The position numbers were made by a program, and so were the translations under genes. Source: Lachnoclostridium sp. An14 (GTDB taxonomy: Bacteria > Bacillota > Clostridia > Lachnospirales > Lachnospiraceae). From it: 64,000 nucleotides of DNA. How positions within the stretch are numbered: position 1 is the stretch's first letter; every line of letters starts with the position of its first letter. The stretch covers positions 1 through 64,000 of the forward strand of contig NZ_NFLE01000014.1 in assembly GCF_002160755.1 (NCBI RefSeq), in the 5' to 3' direction. Shown piece after piece: positions 1 to 8,158 of this stretch. Below the pieces are notes generated by a model. The model was not told the DNA's origin. It did no database searches and was given only the letters and a program-made list of their open reading frames with translations.

Positions 1-66
1 CCCCCAGAAAGCCGCCAACCCCCATCCAACCACCACCGCCGCCTCCCTCAAATGCACCATCCCATA

Positions 67-96
67 TTGCAGTCCCCCCCGATTTTGTGATATAAT
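67..96 (+). promoter_or_regulatory. Predicted promoter of cmk
   Basis: TTGCAG (67-72), an 18-base spacer, then a perfect TATAAT (91-96) preceded by TGA, which makes an extended -10. It lies about 70 bases upstream of the cmk start codon. Bases 1-66 show no coding feature that I can support. Confidence 0.6.
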
Positions 97-167
97 ACCC
101 AGGTGCAGGCTCCGGCGTCAAAACGAAAAAACGTCCGCGCCCGCAACAAATTCAAGGAGTAAATCAC

Positions 168-848
168 ATGAAGAAAACATATAATATTGCAATCGACGGT
201 CCCGCGGGAGCCGGAAAGAGCACCATCGCCAAGCGGGTGGCCGAGGAGCTGGGCTTTGTGTATGTGGACACAGGAGCCATGTACCGCGCCATGGGCCTGT
301 ATTTTCTGCGCAAGGGCATTCCCCTGGAGGACGAGGGAGCGGTGTCCGCGTCCTGCGGAGAAATTTCCGTGGACATCGCCTACGAAAACGGCGTCCAGCA
401 GGTGCTGTTAAACGGGGAGAACGTCACCGCTCTCCTGCGGGAGGAGGCTGTGGGAAATACCGCCTCTAAGGTTTCCGCCTACCCGGCAGTCCGGGCGGCC
501 CTCATGGACCTGCAGCGGGGACTGGCAGCCTCCTATAATGTGATCATGGACGGCCGGGACATCGGCAGCCTGGTTCTTCCGAAGGCCGACTGCAAGATCT
601 ACTTAACCGCCAGCACCAGGGTGCGGGCCGTCCGTCGCTACAAGGAGCTGGAGGCCAAGGGCGAGGCCGTCAGCCTGGAGGAAGTGGAACAGAAAATCAT
701 CGACCGGGACAACCGGGACATGACCAGGGAAACGGCTCCTCTCATCCAGGCGGAGGACGCCGTCTACCTGGATGCCTCCGCCATGACCATCGACCAGGTG
801 GTGGAGCGCATCAAGGAGCTGGCCCGGGAGAGAGGGCTGGAGGCGTAG
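168..848 (+). CDS. cmk: Cytidylate kinase
   Basis: Phosphorylates CMP and dCMP to the diphosphates with ATP, in the cytosol, for pyrimidine nucleotide salvage. The 226-residue product has the usual length for the family. A P-loop GPAGAGKST sits at residues 11-19, followed by the CMP-binding DTGAMYRA motif near residue 35, the MDGRDIGSLV motif near residue 127, and the arginine-rich lid with RDNRD near residue 180. The ATG follows an AAGGAGT ribosome binding site at 154-160. The next gene starts two bases after its stop, so the two are probably cotranscribed. cmk next to ispH-rpsA is a common clostridial arrangement. The family call is very secure. Confidence 0.97.
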   Translation: MKKTYNIAIDGPAGAGKSTIAKRVAEELGFVYVDTGAMYRAMGLYFLRKGIPLEDEGAVSASCGEISVDIAYENGVQQVLLNGENVTALLREEAVGNTASKVSAYPAVRAALMDLQRGLAASYNVIMDGRDIGSLVLPKADCKIYLTASTRVRAVRRYKELEAKGEAVSLEEVEQKIIDRDNRDMTRETAPLIQAEDAVYLDASAMTIDQVVERIKELARERGLEA

Positions 849-850
849 TC

Positions 851-2797
851 ATGGAGGTGATTGTGGCAAAGACCGCCGGTTTCTGTTTCGGCGTGAAACG
901 GGCAGTGGAAAAGGTTTACGAGCAGACGGAGGCGGGAGACGGCCCCATTTACACCTACGGCCCCATCATCCATAACGAGGAGGTGGTGCGGGATCTGGAG
1001 GAACGTGGCGTCCGCGTCCTGTCCACGGAGGAGGAGCTGGAGGCTCTCGAGAGCGGCGTGGTGGTGATCCGGTCCCACGGGGTGAGCCGGCGCGTCTACG
1101 ACCTCCTGGCAGGCAAAAACGTCCGGGTGGTGGACGCCACCTGCCCCTTCGTCCGCAAAATCCACCGGATTGTGGAAAAGCAGGCGGCCGCCGGCAGAAA
1201 GGTGGTTATCATTGGAAATGCCAGCCACCCGGAGGTGGAAGGTATTAAAGGCTGGGGAAATGCCGATACTTTTGTTGTAGATTCCCCGGATCAGGTGGAA
1301 AAACTCCCCTTTCAGGAGGGAGATTCGGTGTGTATCGTTTCCCAGACGACATTTAATTACAATAAATTTAAAGAATTAGTTGAAAAATTTTCCGAAAAGC
1401 GTTATGATATACTTGTTTTAAATACGATTTGCAATGCAACACAGGAAAGACAGGTGGAGGCGAAGGAAGTTGCTTCTAAGGTAGATGCCATGATTGTGAT
1501 TGGCGGGAAGAACAGCTCCAATACCCAGAAGCTTTACGAAATTTGCAAAAGGGAGTGTGAAAACACACACTATATTCAGACACTGGGCGATTTTAATCCT
1601 GAATGTGTAAGTTCTGTGAGCAGCGTAGGTATAACAGCGGGGGCATCAACCCCAAATTATATTATCGAGGAGGTTCATACTGTTATGGCAGAAATGAGTT
1701 TTGAACAAATGTTGGAGGAGTCTTTAAAGACAATACGTTCAGGAGAGGTCGTTACCGGTAAAGTCATTGATGTAAAAGAGGACGAGATCGTTTTAAACAT
1801 TGGTTATAAATCCGACGGCATCATCTCCCGCAACGAGTACACCACCGATTCCAATCTGGATTTAAGAACCGTTGTTCAGGTTGGCGAGGAGATGGAGGCC
1901 AAGGTTGTGAAGGTAAATGACGGCGAGGGCCAGGTAGCCCTTTCCTACCGCAGACTGCAGGCCGAGAAGGGCAACCGCAGACTGGAGGAGGCATTCGAGA
2001 ACCACGAGGTTCTGACGGCGAAGGTTTCCCAGGTATTAGACGGCGGCTTAAGCGTAAATGTAGAGGAGACCAGAGTATTTATCCCGGCCAGCCTCGTATC
2101 TGACGTATATGAGAGAGATTTAAGCAAGTACAAGGATCAGGAGATTGAGTTTGTAATCACCGAGTTCAATCCTAGAAGAAGACGCATCATCGGTGATCGC
2201 AGACAGCTGCTGGCTGCGAAGAAGGCTGAGATGCAGAAAGAGCTGTTTGAGCGTATCCATGTTGGCGATACCGTAGAGGGCGTTGTGAAGAATGTGACCG
2301 ATTTCGGCGCTTTCATCGACTTAGGCGGAGCTGACGGCTTGCTGCACATCTCTGAGATGAGCTGGGGCAGAGTGGAGAGCCCGAAGAAGGCCTTCAAGAC
2401 CGGCGAGAAAGTAAAAGTTCTGATCAAGGACATCAACGGCGACAAGATCGCTTTAAGCTTAAAGTTCCCGGAGACCAATCCGTGGGTAAACGCTGCTGAG
2501 AAGTACGCAGCCGGCAATGTGGTAAGCGGACGGGTAGCCCGCATGACCGATTTCGGCGCATTCGTAGAGCTGGAGCCGGGCGTAGACGCGCTGCTGCACG
2601 TTTCCCAGATTTCCAGAAATCACGTTGACAAACCGTCTGACGTGTTAAGCATCGGCCAGGAGATCGAGGCCCAGGTAGTGGACTTCAACGAGGCAGACAA
2701 GAAGATCAGTCTCAGCATGAAGGCCCTGGAGAACAGCGCCCGCGAGCCAGAAGTGGCTGATGTGGACGTAGACGCAGTTGCCGCTGAGCAGGAATAA
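851..2797 (+). CDS. ispH: IspH-ribosomal protein S1 fusion (HMB-PP reductase / S1)
   Basis: Two-function protein of 648 residues. Residues 1 to about 280 are 4-hydroxy-3-methylbut-2-enyl diphosphate reductase, the last step of the MEP isoprenoid pathway. The three iron-sulfur cysteines are Cys12 (FCFGVKRA), Cys98 (DATCPFV) and Cys194 (NTICNAT); His41, His76, His126 and Glu128 match substrate-binding positions. Residues about 295-630 carry four S1 RNA-binding repeats; the third (GVVKNVTDFGAFIDL) and fourth (GRVARMTDFGAFVEL) are typical. This fusion is known from Clostridia. The S1 part opens with an internal GAGGAGG (1667-1673) and an in-frame ATG at 1685, below a promoter-like pair at 1380-1408, so free S1 may also be made. 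Bases around 1260-1720 are visibly more AT-rich than the flanks. Confidence 0.96.
   Translation: MEVIVAKTAGFCFGVKRAVEKVYEQTEAGDGPIYTYGPIIHNEEVVRDLEERGVRVLSTEEELEALESGVVVIRSHGVSRRVYDLLAGKNVRVVDATCPFVRKIHRIVEKQAAAGRKVVIIGNASHPEVEGIKGWGNADTFVVDSPDQVEKLPFQEGDSVCIVSQTTFNYNKFKELVEKFSEKRYDILVLNTICNATQERQVEAKEVASKVDAMIVIGGKNSSNTQKLYEICKRECENTHYIQTLGDFNPECVSSVSSVGITAGASTPNYIIEEVHTVMAEMSFEQMLEESLKTIRSGEVVTGKVIDVKEDEIVLNIGYKSDGIISRNEYTTDSNLDLRTVVQVGEEMEAKVVKVNDGEGQVALSYRRLQAEKGNRRLEEAFENHEVLTAKVSQVLDGGLSVNVEETRVFIPASLVSDVYERDLSKYKDQEIEFVITEFNPRRRRIIGDRRQLLAAKKAEMQKELFERIHVGDTVEGVVKNVTDFGAFIDLGGADGLLHISEMSWGRVESPKKAFKTGEKVKVLIKDINGDKIALSLKFPETNPWVNAAEKYAAGNVVSGRVARMTDFGAFVELEPGVDALLHVSQISRNHVDKPSDVLSIGQEIEAQVVDFNEADKKISLSMKALENSAREPEVADVDVDAVAAEQE
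1380..1408 (+). promoter_or_regulatory. Candidate internal promoter for the S1 part of ispH-rpsA
   Basis: TTGAAA (1380-1385), exactly 17 bases, then TATGAT (1403-1408), lying inside the ispH reading frame in an AT-rich patch. It is about 275 bases upstream of an internal ribosome binding site (1667-1673) and ATG (1685) at the boundary to the S1 domains. It may be chance, but hexamers and spacing are close to consensus. Confidence 0.45.
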
Positions 2798-2855
2798 AAA
2801 TCACACATTCGGGAATGAAGTGCTCCCGTAACCGTAATTGGTAAAACCGCTTGAG

Positions 2856-2901
2856 AGAGCTGATGACTTCTGTGAATACAGGGGTTGTTGGCTCTTTTTT
2901 T
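2856..2901 (+). terminator. Rho-independent terminator after ispH-rpsA
   Basis: AGAGC (2856-2860) pairs with GCTCT (2891-2895). An inner 8-pair stem joins 2866-2873 to 2878-2885 with an internal loop between, and a run of seven T ends at 2901. It starts 59 bases after the stop codon. Confidence 0.65.
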
Positions 2902-3028
2902 GTGTCATAGGAAACGGCGTTCCCTATGACGCAAAAGCCTCCGGCGGGAGGCGCACTCCGCGGGGAGGAATATGGCTGTTTACGCAGCCGCACTCCGGCG
3001 CGAGTGTGCGCCAGGCGCACACTTTTTC
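2901..3028 (+). repeat. Multi-hairpin intergenic repeat, copy 1 (most complete)
   Basis: Begins directly at the T-run of the preceding terminator. The first hairpin has 13-base arms (2904-2916 and 2918-2930) around GTCATAGG/CCCTATGAC with one mismatch. It is followed by GCCTCCGGCGGGAGGC, a GGCTG/CAGCC hairpin and a GCACTC/GAGTGTGC hairpin, ending in a short T-run. Related copies follow terminators near 7455, 15683, 18525, 43137 (reversed) and 51668. The rest of this 331-base gap (3029-3128) has no gene; bases 3029-3053 recur exactly at 30282-30306. Confidence 0.7.
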
Positions 3029-3128
3029 CTGTGAAAGCCCCGGATGGCGACGAAAGGGCACGCAGCGCGGACACATTTTCCAGAGATGTAAAACCGCAAA
3101 AACATAGAGATGAATAGGAGAGAGAAAA

Positions 3129-4334
3129 ATGCTGATAAGTCTTGCACTGATTTTTTTAACAGGAATGTGCCTGGGAGGGCTGCTGAAACGGCTGAGACTG
3201 CCGGGGCTTTTGGGGATGCTGTTTACGGGAATGGTGCTGGGGCCCTTTGTCCTGGATTTGCTGGATCCGTCTATTTTGGGGATTTCCGCGGATCTGCGGG
3301 AGATTGCCCTGGTGATCATCCTCACCAGAGCCGGTCTGTCCCTGGAGCTGGAGGACCTAAAAAAGGTGGGACGTCCGGCGGTGCTTCTGTGCTTTGTGCC
3401 GGCCTGCTTTGAGATGGCGGGGATGGCGCTTTTGGCGCCGCGGCTTTTGGGGGTGTCCCTGCTGGACGCGGCGATTATGGGAGCTGTGGTGGGGGCTGTG
3501 TCCCCGGCGGTGATTGTGCCGAAGATGCTGTCCCTCATGGAGGAGGGATACGGGGTGAAACAGGGGATCCCTCAGATGATTCTGGCGGGAGTTTCTGTGG
3601 ACGACGTGTTTGTGATCGTGATGTTTTCCGCCTTCACCGGGCTGGCCCAGGGAGAGGGCTTTTCGCCTGTGAGCCTGTTTCAGGTGCCGGTGTCCATTCT
3701 CACCGGGGCGGCGGCGGGAGCCGCTGTGGGAGCGGTTCTGGCGGCTTTTGTGAAACGGGTTCACATGAGGGATTCGGCGAAGGTGGTGGTGCTGCTGAGC
3801 CTTTCCTTTCTCCTGGTGTCCGCGGAGGACGGACTGAAGGGCTGGCTGCCCTTTTCCGGCCTGCTGGCGGTGATGAGCCTGGGGCTGGGGCTGCAGAGAC
3901 GGAACCGGGAGCTGGCGGTTCGGCTTTCCGGGAAGTATTCCAAGCTGTGGGTGGCCTCGGAGGTACTCCTCTTTGTGCTGGTGGGAGCTATGGTGGATCC
4001 ATCCTACGCCCTGCAGGCGGGAGGAGCGGCGGTAATCCTGATTTTTGGAGTGCTGCTGTTTCGTGTGGCCGGGGTATTCCTCTGCGTGCTGGGCACGGCT
4101 TTAAACGGACGGGAGCGGCTGTTCTGCATGATCGCCTATCTGCCGAAGGCCACAGTCCAGGCGGCCATCGGCGGCGTTCCCCTGGCCATGGGGCTGGGCT
4201 GCGGCCAGATTGTGCTCACGGTGGCGGTGCTGGCCATTTTGATCACAGCGCCTTTGGGGGCCATCGGGATGGAAGTGAGCTACCGCCGCCTGCTGAGACG
4301 GGCGGCGGGACCGGAGGTAGAAAACCGGTCTTAG
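3129..4334 (+). CDS. Cation:proton antiporter (CPA family)
   Basis: Polytopic inner-membrane protein of 401 residues with about 11-12 hydrophobic segments, resembling the Na+/H+ exchanger domain of cation:proton antiporters. A likely role is export of Na+ or K+ in exchange for protons, in pH and salt balance. A conserved double aspartate appears in GVSVDDVFVIVMF, about residue 157-169, where these antiporters carry their ion-binding acidic pair. The core reads as NhaP-like rather than KefB-like, and no TrkA-N or cytosolic regulatory domain follows. An AGGAG lies 8 bases before the ATG. The 3' end overlaps the convergent CYTH gene by 4 bases. The ion transported cannot be told from the sequence. 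Confidence 0.88.
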   Translation: MLISLALIFLTGMCLGGLLKRLRLPGLLGMLFTGMVLGPFVLDLLDPSILGISADLREIALVIILTRAGLSLELEDLKKVGRPAVLLCFVPACFEMAGMALLAPRLLGVSLLDAAIMGAVVGAVSPAVIVPKMLSLMEEGYGVKQGIPQMILAGVSVDDVFVIVMFSAFTGLAQGEGFSPVSLFQVPVSILTGAAAGAAVGAVLAAFVKRVHMRDSAKVVVLLSLSFLLVSAEDGLKGWLPFSGLLAVMSLGLGLQRRNRELAVRLSGKYSKLWVASEVLLFVLVGAMVDPSYALQAGGAAVILIFGVLLFRVAGVFLCVLGTALNGRERLFCMIAYLPKATVQAAIGGVPLAMGLGCGQIVLTVAVLAILITAPLGAIGMEVSYRRLLRRAAGPEVENRS

Positions 4335-4777
4335 AGCTGGCTTAACCGGCTGTTCTGATACTCTCCCGTGAAGGTGACTTCCCGTCCAAACCATGCCGGG
4401 GGTGTGAAGGCGTTGGCGGTTTCCTCGTCGGGAAACTCCACCTCCGCCAGTACCAGCCCCTCAAACTTCCCAGAAAAGACGTCCAGCTCCACAGTGAGCG
4501 CCGTCCCTTCTATGGGAATGAGATAGCGGCGCTTGGTGAGAATGTTTCCGTCGGCCTTTGCCAGAAGGTGAAGGTAGGACTCCTCCGTAAGGGGAAGGTT
4601 GTATTCCTCCCTGGCCATGAGGCCCTTGGATTTATAGGTGAGATAGAAGGAGGAGCCGTCCCGCCGGACCCGTACTACCGGGTCGGTGGAAAGATAGCCC
4701 TGTTCGATGAGACGGGATGGGTGGGAGGCGTAGCCCTCCGGCAGGCGGTCAATCACATATTTTCGTTCAATTTCCAT
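4331..4777 (-). CDS. CYTH domain protein (triphosphate-binding)
   Basis: A 148-residue single-domain protein. It opens with the CYTH signature EIERK (residues 2-6, the ExExK metal/triphosphate motif), followed by further alternating basic and acidic strands such as VRVRRDGSSFYLTYKSKG and LTVELDVFSG that line the tunnel in this fold. Relatives are inorganic triphosphatases, thiamine triphosphatases or class IV adenylate cyclases; the short bacterial forms are most often triphosphatases, but substrate is not decided by the sequence. A good AAGGAGA ribosome binding site lies upstream on the minus strand. It converges on the antiporter gene with a 4-base overlap of stop codons, so the two are not an operon. 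Confidence 0.88.
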   Translation of the reverse strand: MEIERKYVIDRLPEGYASHPSRLIEQGYLSTDPVVRVRRDGSSFYLTYKSKGLMAREEYNLPLTEESYLHLLAKADGNILTKRRYLIPIEGTALTVELDVFSGKFEGLVLAEVEFPDEETANAFTPPAWFGREVTFTGEYQNSRLSQL

Positions 4778-4997
4778 GGTTTAGTCTCCTTTTTGATTTC
4801 ATGAATTCAGAGGATAAAATGGGAAACGGATGGCCAGAATGGCTCTTTGCGGGCGGGCGGCGGAATCTTTCGCGGCCCGCCTGAATGCTGTCGGACTGTC
4901 TCCTGGAATGCGCGCCGTTTTGCGCCGTCTCCTGTGTAATCATTTTACCATGACGAAAGGGTGGTGGCAACGGGGCGGAGAAAATGAGAAAAAACAC

Positions 4998-5028
4998 TTG
5001 ACTTAAAGTTCACTTTAAGTTGTATGAT
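4998..5028 (+). promoter_or_regulatory. MerR-type promoter/operator of the amino-acid ABC operon
   Basis: TTGACT (4998-5003) and TATGAT (5023-5028) are separated by 19 bases rather than 17. A perfect 8-base inverted repeat, ACTTAAAG (5001-5008) and CTTTAAGT (5013-5020) with a 4-base centre, fills the spacer. Over-long spacing with a dyad between -35 and -10 is the hallmark of MerR-family activated promoters. No merR-like gene is present in the window. Confidence 0.7.
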
Positions 5029-5065
5029 GAGCTGGTATGAAAATCGGAAGGATGAGAGGAGAACG

Positions 5066-5743
5066 ATGACAGAGAGCAGAATCTTAACGCTTTTGGTGGA
5101 TTCCTTTTGGGATATTCTTTTGCCGGGACTGACGGTGACCATCCCCCTGACGGTGATTTCCTTCGCCCTGGCCCTGGTGATCGCGGTGGCAGCGGCTCTG
5201 GTGCAGTTCGCGAAGGTGCCTGTCTGGAGGACGGTGGCCCGGTTCTACATCTGGGTGGTCCGCGGGACGCCGCTGCTGGTGCAGCTGTTTGTGGTGTTCT
5301 ACGGGCTCCCCAGGGTGGGGATCCTGATAGAGGCATTTCCGGCGGCGGTGCTGGTTTTTTCCGTGAATGAGGGGGCGTACTGCGCCGAGACCATCCGGGC
5401 GGCCCTGGAGGCGGTGCCGGCGGGTCAGATGGAGGCGGGGCAGTGCGTGGGCATGAGCTATTTGCAGATCATGCGGCGGATCGTGCTGCCTCAGGCGATG
5501 CGCATCGCCTTTCCGCCCCTGTCCAACTCCCTGATCGCCATGGTGAAGGACACCTCCCTGGCGGCCAATATTACGGTGACGGAGATGTTTATGGTGACCC
5601 AGCGGATTGTGGCCAGAACCTATGAGCCGCTGCTGCTGTATCTGGAGGTGGGAGCCGTTTATCTCCTGTTCTGCACTGTGCTTACCAAGGTGCAGCATAT
5701 GGTGGAGACACGGATGAATACCGTAGTGGAGAAGGGAAGGTGA
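5066..5743 (+). CDS. Amino-acid ABC transporter permease (His/Gln/cystine type)
   Basis: Inner-membrane permease of 225 residues, of the HisM/GlnP/TcyL type. It has about five membrane segments and the cytoplasmic EAA coupling loop, here [24 protein letters not shown] near residue 140. I chose the ATG at 5066 over an in-frame ATG at 5024, because the latter lies within the -10 box, while 5066 has AGAGGAGA just upstream. It is first in a three-gene operon: permease, ATPase (4-base gap), binding protein (1-base gap). Specificity is inferred from the binding protein, whose best resemblance is to cystine and polar amino-acid binders. Confidence 0.93.
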   Translation: MTESRILTLLVDSFWDILLPGLTVTIPLTVISFALALVIAVAAALVQFAKVPVWRTVARFYIWVVRGTPLLVQLFVVFYGLPRVGILIEAFPAAVLVFSVNEGAYCAETIRAALEAVPAGQMEAGQCVGMSYLQIMRRIVLPQAMRIAFPPLSNSLIAMVKDTSLAANITVTEMFMVTQRIVARTYEPLLLYLEVGAVYLLFCTVLTKVQHMVETRMNTVVEKGR

Positions 5744-5747
5744 CAGA

Positions 5748-6500
5748 ATGTTAGAGATACGCGGACTCAGGAAATCCTTTGGAAATCAGGTGGTGCTCGA
5801 CGGGGTGGACCTCTCCGTAAAAAAGGGGGACGTGACCGCCATTTTAGGGCCCAGCGGCTCCGGAAAGACCACCCTGCTGCGCTGCATTAACTTTTTGGAA
5901 CAGGCGGACGGGGGAACCATGGAGTTAGACGGCCGGGTCTGGAACCTGGGCCATGTCTCCAGGCGGGAGGCTATGGAATTTCGCCGTCACACCGGCTTTG
6001 TATTTCAGGATTACAACCTGTTTCTCAACAAAACCGCCCTGGAAAACGTGACGGAGGGGCTGATCATCGGCCGGAAAATGCCCCGGGCAAAGGCGGAGGA
6101 CATCGGCCGCCAGGCCCTGGAGAAGGTGGGGCTTTCCGACCGCTGCGGCTATTATCCCAGCCAGCTTTCCGGGGGACAGAAACAGCGGGTGGCCATCGCC
6201 AGAGCGGTGGCGGCAAACCCGGAGATCATTCTGTTTGACGAGCCCACCTCCGCCCTGGACCCGGAGCTGACGGGGGAAGTGCTGGCGGTGATGCGCCGCC
6301 TGGCGTCGGAGGGGATGACCATGGTGGTGGTCACCCACGAGATGGGCTTTGCCAGGAATGTGTCCAGCCAGGTGATTTTTATGGAACACGGAAAGATTGT
6401 GGAGCAGGCAGACTCCGAGACATTTTTTGAACATCCGAAGGAGGAGCGGACGAAGGAATTCCTTCAGCTGAACCGCCGCGGATGGGAAGGAGGAGAATGA
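5748..6500 (+). CDS. Amino-acid ABC transporter ATP-binding protein
   Basis: Cytoplasmic ATPase subunit of 250 residues that powers the adjacent permease. It carries Walker [10 protein letters not shown] (about residue 35), a Q-loop (VFQDYNLF), the ABC signature [14 protein letters not shown], Walker [14 protein letters not shown] and the switch histidine in [10 protein letters not shown]. Length and motifs are those of GlnQ/HisP/TcyN-type subunits, with no extra C-terminal domain. It lies between permease and binding-protein genes with almost no spacing, in keeping with one transcript from the MerR-type promoter at 4998. Confidence 0.96.
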   Translation: MLEIRGLRKSFGNQVVLDGVDLSVKKGDVTAILGPSGSGKTTLLRCINFLEQADGGTMELDGRVWNLGHVSRREAMEFRRHTGFVFQDYNLFLNKTALENVTEGLIIGRKMPRAKAEDIGRQALEKVGLSDRCGYYPSQLSGGQKQRVAIARAVAANPEIILFDEPTSALDPELTGEVLAVMRRLASEGMTMVVVTHEMGFARNVSSQVIFMEHGKIVEQADSETFFEHPKEERTKEFLQLNRRGWEGGE

Positions 6501-6501
6501 T

Positions 6502-7365
6502 ATGAGACGGAAAAATTTTTGGATTACAGCAGCGGCGGCAGCCTTTGCGGTGACGGTACTGGCTGGCTGCGGCGGAAATGGAACGGGAACGCAGACAGGC
6601 CAGGCAGGCGGGGAAAGCGACCTTCTTGCCAGGATTCAGGAAAGGGGGAAAATCACCATTGCCATGGAAGGCACCTGGGCGCCCTGGACTTACCACGAGG
6701 AGAGCGGGACGCTGGTGGGCTACGACGTGGAAGTGGGCAGGAAACTGGCGGAAAAGCTGGGAGTGGAGCCGGAATTTGTCGAGGGAGAATGGGACGGACT
6801 GCTGGCGGGTCTGGATGCCGGCCGCTATGACCTGATGATCAACGGCGTGGACATCACCCCGGAGCGGGAGGAAAAATACGATTTTTCCACCCCATACGCC
6901 TACAACCGCACAGCGGTGATCGTGCGGGGAGACTACGACGAAATCCAGTCCATGGAGGATCTGGAAGGGAAACACACCGCCAACACCATCTCCAGCACTT
7001 ACGCGGAGCTGGCGGAGCGCTACGGGGCCCAGGTGACGGGTGTGGACGACTTAAACCAGACCTTTGAGCTGCTGCTCAGCGGCAGGATTGACGCCACCCT
7101 GAACGCGGAGGTGTCCTTTTACGACTATGTGAAGGCCCATCCGGAGGCGGACGTAAAGATCGCCGTTCTGGACGAGAACGCCACCCAGGTGGCCATCCCC
7201 ATGAGGAAAGGGGAGGAGACCGCCAGCCTGCGGGAGGCCGTCAACCAGGCGTTGGCGGAGCTGGAGGAGGCGGGAGAGCTGTCCGCCCTGTCGGAAACGT
7301 ATTTTGGAATCGACATTTCCAGGGAGAGCGCCCAGGAGGCGGACGGAGCAAATTCCGGAAACTGA
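6502..7365 (+). CDS. Amino-acid ABC transporter substrate-binding lipoprotein (cystine-like)
   Basis: Extracellular binding lipoprotein of 287 residues. The N-terminus is a type II signal peptide with lipobox LAGC (Cys about residue 22). The mature part is a family 3 solute-binding fold: GTWAPWTYHEESGTLVGYD, EWDGLLAGLDAGRYDLM and ITPEREEKYDFSTPY match the pattern of cystine-binding FliY/TcyA proteins. The aromatic, Thr and Arg/Asp positions that hold the amino-acid group are present. Cystine or another polar amino acid is likely but unproven. The ATG follows an AAGGAGGAG ribosome binding site one base after the ATPase stop codon. A strong terminator at 7411 ends the operon. Confidence 0.92.
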   Translation: MRRKNFWITAAAAAFAVTVLAGCGGNGTGTQTGQAGGESDLLARIQERGKITIAMEGTWAPWTYHEESGTLVGYDVEVGRKLAEKLGVEPEFVEGEWDGLLAGLDAGRYDLMINGVDITPEREEKYDFSTPYAYNRTAVIVRGDYDEIQSMEDLEGKHTANTISSTYAELAERYGAQVTGVDDLNQTFELLLSGRIDATLNAEVSFYDYVKAHPEADVKIAVLDENATQVAIPMRKGEETASLREAVNQALAELEEAGELSALSETYFGIDISRESAQEADGANSGN

Positions 7366-7410
7366 GGTTTTTAAGATTCGGTTTCCAGATTTGAGATTTT
7401 CATAAATAAA

Positions 7411-7454
7411 AAACAGAGAGCAGATCCGAAAAGGAATCCTGCTCTCTGTTTTTT
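7411..7454 (+). terminator. Terminator of the amino-acid ABC operon (possibly bidirectional)
   Basis: Perfect 13-base arms (7411-7423 and 7439-7451) built on CAGAGAGCAG/CTGCTCTCTG, with a T-run to 7454 on the plus strand and an A-run on the other side. It could also stop transcription from the minus-strand flavoprotein gene. Confidence 0.9.
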
Positions 7455-7600
7455 CATGACATAGGAAACGGCGTTCCCCATACCATAAAAGATGTCATGA
7501 AAGTGTCCCCTAGGATGGGCGTTCCGCCCATAGGAAACTGGCTGCCGGCGTAGCCATGCTCTGGTGGGAATGCGCAGCCCCGTAGGCGTTTCCGCGGCTG
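7455..7600 (+). repeat. Diverged copy of the terminator-associated repeat
   Basis: Directly after the terminator T-run. It contains ATAGGAAACGGCGTTCCC (7461-7478), which matches copy 1 at 2908-2924 apart from a one-base shift, and perfect 8-base outer arms CATGACAT (7455-7462) and ATGTCATG (7492-7499). The second half is too diverged to align with confidence. Confidence 0.45.
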
Positions 7601-7601
7601 A

Positions 7602-8102
7602 TCAGCCGTTCTGATTCGCTTTTTCCCGCACCAGCTCAATGGCCTCTTTTCCGGTCATATGCTCGATGGAGATTTCCACCATGCAGACGTTCTTAAACAG
7701 GGCATCCATTTCCTGCTGCCGTCCCTCCGGCTGATCGGGGGAATAGCGGGCGGCGAGGAGTTCCAGGGCGGCCCGCTTTTCCTGAGCGTCGGTGAGGACT
7801 TTGGCCCGGCCGAAGGCGATCACGCTGCGGAAGAAGGTGGTGTATTTCTCCGGGACCACCTGATCCTGGTCGATGACGCAGAAGGAAACCTTGTCATTTC
7901 CGGCGATGGCGTCCAGCTTGTGGCCGGTGAGGGCGCAGTGAAAGTAGATTTTGGAATCCGCGTATACAAAGCTTAGGGGCACGGCATAGGGGTAGCCATC
8001 ATCCCCGCTCACGGCCAGAACTCCGGAGGTAGCCCGGTTTAAAATAGTTTCGCACTCCTCATGGGAGAGTGCCTGCCGGTTTCTTCTCATTTCCCGAAAC
8101 AT
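7602..8102 (-). CDS. Pyridoxamine 5'-phosphate oxidase family flavoprotein (NimA-like)
   Basis: A 166-residue split-barrel FMN-binding protein. The N-terminus MRRNRQALSHEECETILNRA and the strand patterns GVLAVSGDDGYPYAVPLSFVY and IYFHCALTGHKLDAI are typical of the small NimA/pyridoxamine oxidase-like group common in gut Clostridia. These bind FMN or sometimes haem. Some relatives reduce nitroimidazoles, but most have no known substrate. It is a single gene with its own ribosome binding site (AGGAAAGGAT on the minus strand), lying 56 bases downstream of the penicillin-binding protein gene on the same strand. Function beyond the fold is not established. Confidence 0.85.
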   Translation of the reverse strand: MFREMRRNRQALSHEECETILNRATSGVLAVSGDDGYPYAVPLSFVYADSKIYFHCALTGHKLDAIAGNDKVSFCVIDQDQVVPEKYTTFFRSVIAFGRAKVLTDAQEKRAALELLAARYSPDQPEGRQQEMDALFKNVCMVEISIEHMTGKEAIELVREKANQNG

Positions 8103-8158
8103 AAAAACACATCCTTTCCTATTTTTCTCATTTGATGGAGCATTTATAAAATACCAGG

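Noticed and set aside
2924-3538. A 204-codon minus-strand frame across the 3.0-kb repeat and antiporter start
   Set aside because: It is composed of repeat sequence plus antisense of a real gene; related peptides arise at other repeat copies because the DNA is repeated, not because a protein is conserved.
5024-5065. Upstream ATG for the amino-acid permease
   Set aside because: It lies inside the -10 hexamer of the operon promoter and so would not be transcribed.
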